This document shows positions 58,525 through 64,000 of a DNA stretch of 64,000 bases, one piece after another. The stretch's first letter is position 1. Every line of letters starts with the position of its first letter. The translations under genes and the position numbers were made by a program. The DNA lies in contig JAEUKE010000314.1 of the NCBI GenBank assembly GCA_016794345.1, positions 124,001 to 188,000 on the forward strand, in the 5' to 3' direction. Source of the DNA: Myxococcales bacterium. GTDB taxonomy: Bacteria; Myxococcota_A; Polyangia; Polyangiales; Polyangiaceae. The notes under the pieces were generated by a model that saw only the letters and a program-made list of their open reading frames with translations, made no database searches and was not told where the DNA came from.

Positions 58525-61500
58525 TCAGGGCTCCCAGTCGACCGTGACCGCGTCCATCGTCCGGAACTGCTGGTCGACGTGTTGCATGAGCTCGAGCCAC
58601 CAAGACTCCGCCATCACGCCGTCCGGCCGGCCGCTGTCCGTGAAGAAGTTGCCGCGGATGCACTCGGCCTGACCGCTCGGCGACACCCTGCAGCGACCGT
58701 CGACGTAGACGATGATGGCCTTCGGCATGCGGGTCGAGATGCTGTCGGCGGGGTTGTTCATCCAGTTCGTCACGAAGACGATGGCCGCGCCGAGATCCTC
58801 CGGCGTCATGCCGTAGCCGTGCAGGAGGTAGATGACGGGGTAACGTCGGTCCTTCTGATCTTCGTGGCCGTAGCCGGGCGGGAGGTTGACGGTGAACGGC
58901 CCGGAGCGTCCGCGCGAGTCGGTGAAGACCTCGGTGCAGCTGCCGTCGATCTGGCAGATCGGCAGGTCGGGGTTCGGCTTGTCGTTCGAGGGCGACACGA
59001 GCGTCCGGAGCTGAGGCTCGGGCCAACGCGAGCCGATGTAATAGAGCGCCGTCTGCAGGCGCCAGGTGACCTGGTTCACCGTGCCGACGTGCTGGCCGTT
59101 GCCGTTTTCGATCGCGCTCTTCGTCGGATCGATCATCCCGTATCGAAGGAACATCGAGCCGGAGATGTCCTCCCACGGCATGCGGGCCGGGGTGTAGTCG
59201 TTCGGCAGGGCGGGATCGAACCCGGGCAGCTGGGAGAAGTCCGTGTAGTAGTTGGTCTCCCGGCCGCGGGCGACCATCGAGCCGGCGAGGTGGCTCGCGG
59301 CGAGGTGGAAGTTGAAGATGTCGCGGGTGCCGCCGTCGGTCCACACGTCGAGTCGCGAGAGGGCCTCGTCGGTCATCTCCCCGCCCGGGACGTCCGCCGA
59401 GTCGCGGCGGATGATCGCGCCCGGATCGTGGCCCCACATGCGCGTGAGCCCACGTGACGCGTCGAACACCCCGTTGCCCTCGCCGACGTCGTAGCCGTCG
59501 CCGGGGACACGAAAGCCCGTGGGCGGCTGCTGCGGCGTGCCAGGCACGCCGTCCATTCCGACGTCCGCAAACGGCTCGCCCGCGTCATAGCGGAAGTTGT
59601 TCTCGAGCCCGTTCGGGTTGTATTGCGGGTTGTAGTCGTCGCCCGACGGATCTTCGTTCACGCCCGGCATGTAGCCGGGCTCGTCGACCGAGAGCTTGCC
59701 GTCCGGGCCGGTGTCGCTCCACGGCTCGTGACCGCTGCGGATCACGGGCTCGAGCTCGTCGCGGACGCCGTTGCCGTTGTAGTCGACCGCGAGGGCGACC
59801 TCGAGCGGGTAGTCGTTCGGGCCCGCCGCCTTCCACGCGTTGGCCCAAGGGCTCTCCGCCTCGGTCGTCGGCGTGCCGTCGCAGACGGTGATGACGGGGA
59901 AGGTGCCGTCGGGGTTGAACTCGTCGTCGTAGTAGTTGTCGAGCGTGAGCGGGTTGGCGCAGCGCTCCGCCGGGCACTCGTTCGCGAGCTGCTGTTGCAG
60001 CTCCTTGTTCGGATCGGTGTCGATGGGATCGACGGTGATCGCACACTCGCGCGTCGCCCGTTCGCCGATGACGCTGGGGTCGTCGGGCGGGACGCCCGGC
60101 GGGAGGCCTTCGCCGTGCTCGGCGAAGTTGTCCCCGTTGGGGTTGCCCATGAGGAGCGCGAGGTCGCGGAAGATCTGCGAGTAGTCACGGCGGGGGAACG
60201 CGCCGCCGGTGCCCTCGCGGGGGTACTCGTTCCACCAGTTCAGGAACGTCTGCGGGTGCTCGTACGGCTCTTCGGGCTCGGGCATGAGCGTGCACTTGCC
60301 GGGGTATTCGTCGGTGACGCCGATGCAGCGCTCGTCCGCCGCACATGCCGCGTCGTTCTGGCACTCCGCCCGCGTGAGCGGGATCTCGTCCAGCGTCGTG
60401 CCGGGCGCGATGGGGCGGAAGCCGCCGAGGTGGTTTCGCTCGAGGTGGTGCAGCAGCCAGGACCAGCTCGCCGGGCCACCGAGGGGCGCGACGACGTCGA
60501 ACTTGTCGTGGTGGCGGATGCCGAACATGCTCGAGCCCATTCCGCCCATCGAGACGCCGGTGACGCCGCGGTGGGTGATGCGGCGCTTGATCGTCGCCGT
60601 TCCCGCGTCACTCCGGACGAGGAGCTGGTAGGTCCCGAGGCGCGGGGCCTTGAAGCTGAGCGCCCAGCGGCCGTCTTTCTCGACGAAGCGCGGGTCGGCG
60701 ACGGGCACCACGCGTGGCTCCCGGAACGCCGGCCCGCTGTAGAGCATGGAGAGGTGCCGCAGCCGCGCCCGCGCGGGCATCAGCGCGGGGTTCACCGGGA
60801 TGCTCATCGGGATCTCGCGCTTGAGCTTGAGGGCCTCGGGCCCGAACGTGATGGCCGGGCCGAGCGCCGTATAACCTGACGGAACTGCCATGGTCCCGCA
60901 GCCGATGGTCGCGGCGAAGGGCTCCACCCGCCAGAGGAAGCTGCCCTGCTCGGGCTGGTTGGCGCCCTTGGGCAGGCCGATGCTGGCGCCGGCCAGGCCG
61001 CCCGTGCCGGCGAGCGTCTCCTCCTCGCGCAGCTCGCCGTCCGAGGCCGAGCCGTCGCAGCTCGGGAGCGTGGGATCGAGCACGACGACGTCGAGCGAGC
61101 CCGTCGCGTCCGTCCCGTCCCCGCGGGGGACGCTCGCCGTCAGCGTGTAGCGGCCCGCGGTCGTGGCGCCGGGGAGCTCGAAGGTGACCTCGCTCTCGTA
61201 GAGCGTGACCTGGCCGGCCCTCGGCGCCGCGAGCGCGTTCGGATCGCTCGAGGTGAAGCTCACGGCGGTGGGAGCGCAGAAGTCGGGCTCGACGACGACG
61301 CGGACCTTGCGCGTCGTGCAGCCCTCGGTTCCCGGCGCGCAGACGGGCAGGAAGACCTGGGCCGGGCTGAAGCGGAGATGCACCGCGTCGGGCTGCGGCG
61401 TCGAGCAGATGTCGCCCGGGCGAAGCTCGGGCTCGAACCCACCCCCGCCGCCGGGGGCGCCGTCGTCGCCACAGCCGCCGGCAGCCGCTGCGAGCGCCCA

Positions 61501-61569
61501 GCCGGGGAGGGTGAGAAGGAGGAGCAAACGAGCGCGGCGAGAAGAGGAAAGCGACGGTCGAAGAGGCAC
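58525..61569 (-). CDS. Large lipoprotein with a circularly permuted esterase-like (alpha/beta hydrolase) domain
   Basis: 1014 residues from GTG 61569 (GGAG upstream). The signal ends in AAGGCGDD (lipobox). Residues ~40-290 are beta-rich. At S340 there is GVSMGGMGSS, a G-x-S-x-G nucleophile elbow with the following esterase helix (FDVVAPLGGPASWSWLLHH). A ~400-residue insert rich in Asp/Asn and calcium-loop-like segments follows (EFNPDGTFP, DPSGDDYNPQ). Then come DGGTRDIFNFHLAASHLAGS, resembling the later part of such esterases, and finally, at H917, the oxyanion-type YPVIYLLHGYGMTPEDLG, which normally precedes the Ser elbow. So the first third of the esterase fold is at the C-terminus. The catalytic Asp and His are not certain. 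Confidence 0.75.
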   Translation of the reverse strand: MPLRPSLSSSRRARLLLLLTLPGWALAAAAGGCGDDGAPGGGGGFEPELRPGDICSTPQPDAVHLRFSPAQVFLPVCAPGTEGCTTRKVRVVVEPDFCAPTAVSFTSSDPNALAAPRAGQVTLYESEVTFELPGATTAGRYTLTASVPRGDGTDATGSLDVVVLDPTLPSCDGSASDGELREEETLAGTGGLAGASIGLPKGANQPEQGSFLWRVEPFAATIGCGTMAVPSGYTALGPAITFGPEALKLKREIPMSIPVNPALMPARARLRHLSMLYSGPAFREPRVVPVADPRFVEKDGRWALSFKAPRLGTYQLLVRSDAGTATIKRRITHRGVTGVSMGGMGSSMFGIRHHDKFDVVAPLGGPASWSWLLHHLERNHLGGFRPIAPGTTLDEIPLTRAECQNDAACAADERCIGVTDEYPGKCTLMPEPEEPYEHPQTFLNWWNEYPREGTGGAFPRRDYSQIFRDLALLMGNPNGDNFAEHGEGLPPGVPPDDPSVIGERATRECAITVDPIDTDPNKELQQQLANECPAERCANPLTLDNYYDDEFNPDGTFPVITVCDGTPTTEAESPWANAWKAAGPNDYPLEVALAVDYNGNGVRDELEPVIRSGHEPWSDTGPDGKLSVDEPGYMPGVNEDPSGDDYNPQYNPNGLENNFRYDAGEPFADVGMDGVPGTPQQPPTGFRVPGDGYDVGEGNGVFDASRGLTRMWGHDPGAIIRRDSADVPGGEMTDEALSRLDVWTDGGTRDIFNFHLAASHLAGSMVARGRETNYYTDFSQLPGFDPALPNDYTPARMPWEDISGSMFLRYGMIDPTKSAIENGNGQHVGTVNQVTWRLQTALYYIGSRWPEPQLRTLVSPSNDKPNPDLPICQIDGSCTEVFTDSRGRSGPFTVNLPPGYGHEDQKDRRYPVIYLLHGYGMTPEDLGAAIVFVTNWMNNPADSISTRMPKAIIVYVDGRCRVSPSGQAECIRGNFFTDSGRPDGVMAESWWLELMQHVDQQFRTMDAVTVDWEP

Positions 61570-61726
61570 GGCGGCTCCGAGTCCGAGTGACAAAAACCAG
61601 CTGGCCTCGGGCCGGAGAGGCGGCGAGGCGCAGCCAGAGTACAGCGGAAACCCGCCGCTCTGAAGTGGTTTCCTCCGGCGCGCGCGCCGGCGCGCGCGGC
61701 CTGGAGCCGCGCGCGCCGGCGGACGG

Positions 61727-61912
61727 TCACTTTTCGGGCGGCGAGATGACGAGCGCGTCGAAGAACGAACGGGATGCTTTGGGGTCCCAGCGATCCGTGT
61801 CGTAAGCGCTGAGGAGCGCGTACGCGCGGACCGTCCCGTCTCCGATCTGGCGGCTGTCACACACGACGCGGAGCGCGCCGCGCATGGGGACCGGCTCACA
61901 CCGGAACGCCAC
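61727..61912 (-). pseudogene. Short fragment of a secreted-type protein
   Basis: 61 codons from a GTG at 61912; the frame upstream is closed by TAA at about 61945-61947. The coherent C-terminal stretch CDSRQIGDGTVRAYALLSA followed by a helix (KASRSFFDALVISPPEK) looks like the end of a longer protein whose 5' part is missing. It lies head-to-head with a fragment on the other strand that begins at 61922, so a recombination junction probably runs through about 61915-61945. It has no RBS and is probably not expressed as a functional protein. Confidence 0.4.
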
Positions 61913-61921
61913 GTCCGGCGC

Positions 61922-62158
61922 CTCCGAGAGCTGGGCGTCAAGCGGTTACGGACCGGCCTCTCGTGGGCGGACGCCCACCGGCCGGGCGCGGAGCGTTGGT
62001 TCGACGAGCAGATGCGAGCATTGGATGGCTTCGACCTGACGGTCACCTTCTGCTTCATGCCGGGCTCTCGCGGCGTGCGCGCCGACCACACGAGCCCGCC
62101 CCTCGACGTGCGTGAGTTCGCTGAGTTCTGCGCGCGAATGACGCGTCGTCACGCCTGA
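61922..62158 (+). pseudogene. Fragment of a glycoside-hydrolase-like (cellulase/xylosidase-fold) protein
   Basis: An open stretch without a convincing start encodes LRELGVKRLRTGLSWADAH, then ERWFDEQMRALDGFDLTVTF and a tail ending FAEFCARMTRRHA before TGA at 62156. The pattern of a strand-helix-strand with LRTGLSWAD and SPP-x-D-x-REFA-x-FC fits the early barrel of (beta/alpha)8 glycoside hydrolases, just before where a WNEP-like motif would be expected. The remainder is absent. It is therefore a truncated remnant. The family assignment is from recall of the motif and is not verified. Confidence 0.45.
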
Positions 62159-62645
62159 CGGAGCAAGACGTGTTTCACGCGACACCTTCGTGGTCGGCGG
62201 GGGGCCTGCGGTCGCGAGCGGGGGGCGGCCCGCCAAACGCTCGGGCAGGGGCGCCTGCTGCAGCCTGCGTGCCGCGCGTGTCGAACGAAGAATCGTGCGG
62301 CCGCAGCCGGGATCGCAGCGCGCCACGTTATGGTGGCTCCGCCAGCGCGCCACGGTCGCGCGAAATGGCCCCCGCAAGAGCTCCACAAACCGTGAGGTGA
62401 TTATCGGGGCATGCCCGATTATTGTGTGGCGCGCCCGGCGCTCAGCGGCGGCGCTCGCGCTCCCGCGCGTCGGCGCGGCTGTCACCTTCTGCCCCACCGC
62501 GGCTCACGAGCTTGGAGAAGCTCACGCTCCCGTCGGAGGTCTCGTCCTGGAAACCGCCATGCCGATCGTGGCGGTTTGGGGGGGTGAGCGCGCGCTCGTG
62601 GCATCGTTGATGCAGCGCCTCTTCGATACCGAAAGGATCGTGAAG
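62159..62645. other. 487-bp stretch with no convincing gene
   Basis: Several frames are open here on both strands, but none shows family motifs, a good ribosome-binding site or a coherent hydrophobic or helical pattern, and they overlap each other freely. The only regular element is the imperfect palindrome at 62403-62419. The stretch lies between two gene fragments and looks like decayed coding DNA. Confidence 0.6.
62403..62419. promoter_or_regulatory. Palindrome, possible operator or remnant of one
   Basis: ATCGGG-GCATG-CCCGAT is a 6-bp inverted repeat around a 5-base centre in an otherwise AT-richer patch (TGATTATC...GATTATTG). It could be a repressor site for a lost or distant gene. There is no identifiable -35/-10 pair and no intact gene directly downstream. 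Confidence 0.25.
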
Positions 62646-62744
62646 ATGTTGAACGACGCCATCGTGTCGAAGCTGAACGAGCTGATTCAGCTCGATTACG
62701 ACGCCATTCAGGCCTACGAGCGAGCGATCGCCAAGATCGAGGGA
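62646..62744 (+). pseudogene. Truncated N-terminus of a ferritin-like (DUF2383/PA2169-type) protein
   Basis: From ATG 62646 the frame reads MLNDAIVSKLNELIQLDYDA and then IQAYERAIAKIEG, which matches the first helix of small ferritin-like domain proteins (LNELIQLDYDAIxAYExAI). After this the sequence loses all similarity (LASRGGHGEKGSQAAYRR) and reads on, by chance in the same frame, into the next lipoprotein gene. The remaining three helices are missing. It is a 5' gene fragment, probably cut by recombination or a deletion. Confidence 0.5.
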
Positions 62745-62909
62745 CTCGCTTCGCGGGGTGGGCATGGCGAAAAGGGGTCGCAAGCCGCGTACCGTCGCGC
62801 TTTGCCGCGGGGCTCCCGGGCCGAGCCGAGCCGGCACGCGCGTTGCGGCGTCCTCCGACGGCGTTCCGTGGGCCTTCCGGCTGGCACCCGAATTGCTAAC
62901 AGGAGAGTC

Positions 62910-63302
62910 ATGATCAGTGGGCGCACCGCACGAGTCTCGGCGGCCTTCATCATGATGGGCTGCTGGGGCGATCCGGACTCTCCGCCCGGACCGAGCAGCG
63001 CGGTCATCGGCGACGGGCCCAGCAACGGGGTGTGGACGCCCGGCCAGAACCAGGGGGGAGACGGGTTCGGCGGCGTCTATTTCGGCGGTGGGCACCCTGA
63101 CTCGGGTGGCGGCCCGCGGGTCGGTGACGGTCCGGGCGCCAACGATCGACCTGGCCTCGGCGATCAGCCGGGACAGACCGGCGGCGGGCCCGGCGACGGC
63201 GGAGGCTTCTCCGAGGTGCCCGGCAACGACGGCAACGACGGCGGCTTCGGCGGCACCGGGCTGGGAGGCTTCGGCTTCGGCTTCGGCGGCTTCGACTTCT
63301 GA
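62910..63302 (+). CDS. Glycine/aspartate-rich lipoprotein-like protein
   Basis: 130 residues from ATG 62910, with AGGAG five bases upstream. The short signal (SAAFIMMGC) ends in a possible lipobox. The mature part is almost entirely low complexity: Gly, Asp, Asn and Pro with GDGPGANDRPGLGD, GGGPGDGGGF and a Phe/Gly end (GGFGFGFGGFDF). No fold is expected. Such proteins in Myxococcota are often surface-exposed. The same frame is open upstream through the ferritin-like fragment, but the RBS supports this start. Confidence 0.6.
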   Translation: MISGRTARVSAAFIMMGCWGDPDSPPGPSSAVIGDGPSNGVWTPGQNQGGDGFGGVYFGGGHPDSGGGPRVGDGPGANDRPGLGDQPGQTGGGPGDGGGFSEVPGNDGNDGGFGGTGLGGFGFGFGGFDF

Positions 63303-63305
63303 GGC

Positions 63306-64000
63306 CTAGTTCGGAGCGGGGGCCTGGCCGGTGGCTTCGCCGGCGAGGCTGCCGGTCTTGCCGAGCGCCTCGATCGTCCCGGCCCACGTGCCTTCGAAGG
63401 AAACGGGGACCAACGTGCCGTCCACCGTCGCCTGGGCGGTGAGCGAGACCGTCGTCGTGCCGGACGCCTCGGGCGCGTCGAGCCCCGCTCGCCAGAGCTC
63501 GTCGAGCCCCGTCTTGCAGAGAGCGGCGCCGCAGGCGGCGTCGCAGGATCCGAAGCCGGCGATCAGCGAGCCGATCGCGTCGCAGTCGATCTGCTGCGCG
63601 AGGCTCTCTCCCACCGTCGCGCCACCGTATTGGTTCGTGGCCGCCACCTTCATCCAATGAGCAGCCAGGCGCGCGGCGGAGAAGCCGATCGAGCCGGATC
63701 CCTCGATCACGTCCCCGGAGCTCGTCGACCACATGAACGCGACCTCGGGGGGCACGCCGAGATCGGCGGCGTTGCCGCCGCTCCAGTCGGTGAGGACAAA
63801 CGTCGCCATCATGGGGTCTTCGGAGCTGCCCGTGAGCCGACCGGTGATGGTGCTCGTGCTCGCGGCGGCGTCGGCCATGGCCGCGCCGATGCCGCTCGTC
63901 GCCAGCGAGTCGCACCACGCGCTCGCGTCGAACCCGGCGAGCTGCGAGTCGACCGCCTCGTCCAGCTGGGTCGACTCCCGATGCGCCTGGAAGAGCGCCA
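63306..64000 (-). CDS. Partial gene at the right edge, secreted-protein-like C-terminal part
   Basis: The frame is open from the stop at 63306 through the end of the window, so the 5' end is missing; at least 231 codons are present. The visible part includes SQLAGFDASAWCDSLATSG, a beta-rich middle (ATFVLTDWSGGN, VAFMWSTSSGD), the Cys-containing stretch GFGSCDAACGAALCKTG and the C-terminal strands SLTAQATVDGTLVPVSFEG. An internal ATG at 63878 is unlikely to be the start because the reading frame upstream has the same composition. The family is not recognised. It is convergent with the Gly-rich gene, with only three bases between stops. Confidence 0.7.
   Translation of the reverse strand, partial: ALFQAHRESTQLDEAVDSQLAGFDASAWCDSLATSGIGAAMADAAASTSTITGRLTGSSEDPMMATFVLTDWSGGNAADLGVPPEVAFMWSTSSGDVIEGSGSIGFSAARLAAHWMKVAATNQYGGATVGESLAQQIDCDAIGSLIAGFGSCDAACGAALCKTGLDELWRAGLDAPEASGTTTVSLTAQATVDGTLVPVSFEGTWAGTIEALGKTGSLAGEATGQAPAPN

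Noticed and set aside
62764..62913. A 49-codon frame starting MAKRGRKPRTVAL, overlapping the next ATG
   Set aside because: The start resembles DNA-binding proteins, but the remainder has no recognisable fold, there is no RBS and it lies inside the fragment patch.

Overview
This 64 kb window is high-GC DNA with very dense coding on both strands. The likely source is a member of the Myxococcota, probably the order Polyangiales. Three things suggest this: Pkn2-type Ser/Thr kinases with HRDLKPEN loops and cysteine-rich or proline/alanine-rich C-terminal halves; many lipoproteins with Cys/Asp/Gly-rich repeats, including myxococcal DUF4215-like cysteine repeats; and a GltJ-like zinc-ribbon/GYF protein next to DUF4388 and cyclic-nucleotide-binding regulators. 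GTG starts and 4-base stop/start overlaps (ATGA or GTGA) are frequent. I saw no rRNA, tRNA, CRISPR array, insertion sequence or prophage.

Layout. (1) 1-5.2 kb: a chemotaxis-type phosphorelay. On the minus strand a hybrid CheA, a CheW and a partial gene overlap by 4 bases each. Divergently on the plus strand lies a CheX-like / CheY / CheX-like cassette. (2) 5.2-12 kb: a hairpin-rich intergenic segment, a gene remnant, then a minus-strand run with reductive pyrimidine catabolism genes (beta-ureidopropionase-like hydrolase, preA, preT), a methyl-accepting protein inserted among them and a small zinc-ribbon protein. (3) 12-24 kb: a Ser/Thr kinase broken by one frameshift, small lipoproteins, hemL, a radical SAM/SPASM enzyme directly followed by a lipoprotein whose N-terminus is a zinc ribbon, a metallophosphoesterase, a double cNMP-binding protein, a receiver-DUF4388 protein and a DUF2267 protein. 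(4) 24-32 kb: a three-gene operon (ketopantoate-reductase-like, ATP-grasp, leucine-dehydrogenase-like), a lipoprotein, thrC, and an OPT transporter. (5) 32-54 kb: secreted and membrane proteins interleaved with a degenerate M29-like peptidase, an alpha/beta hydrolase, a deoxynucleoside kinase, the GltJ-like protein, asd, a second kinase with a 24-bp tandem repeat, a ten-unit cysteine-repeat protein, a vWA protein and two divergent paralogues. (6) 54-58 kb: a zwf-pgl-gnd operon (oxidative pentose phosphate pathway). (7) 58-64 kb: a large lipoprotein carrying a circularly permuted esterase domain, then a patch of gene fragments and a partial gene at the right edge.

Most genes are chromosomal housekeeping or lineage-typical. 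The least explained items are the radical SAM/SPASM enzyme with its zinc-ribbon-leader partner (15.8-18.1 kb), the permuted esterase (58.5-61.6 kb), the CheA with an internal pseudo-receiver, the Cys-less thioredoxin-fold lipoprotein, the PanE/ATP-grasp/LeuDH operon, and the fragment graveyard at 61.7-62.8 kb. All function calls rest on reading motifs by eye; no database search was run.
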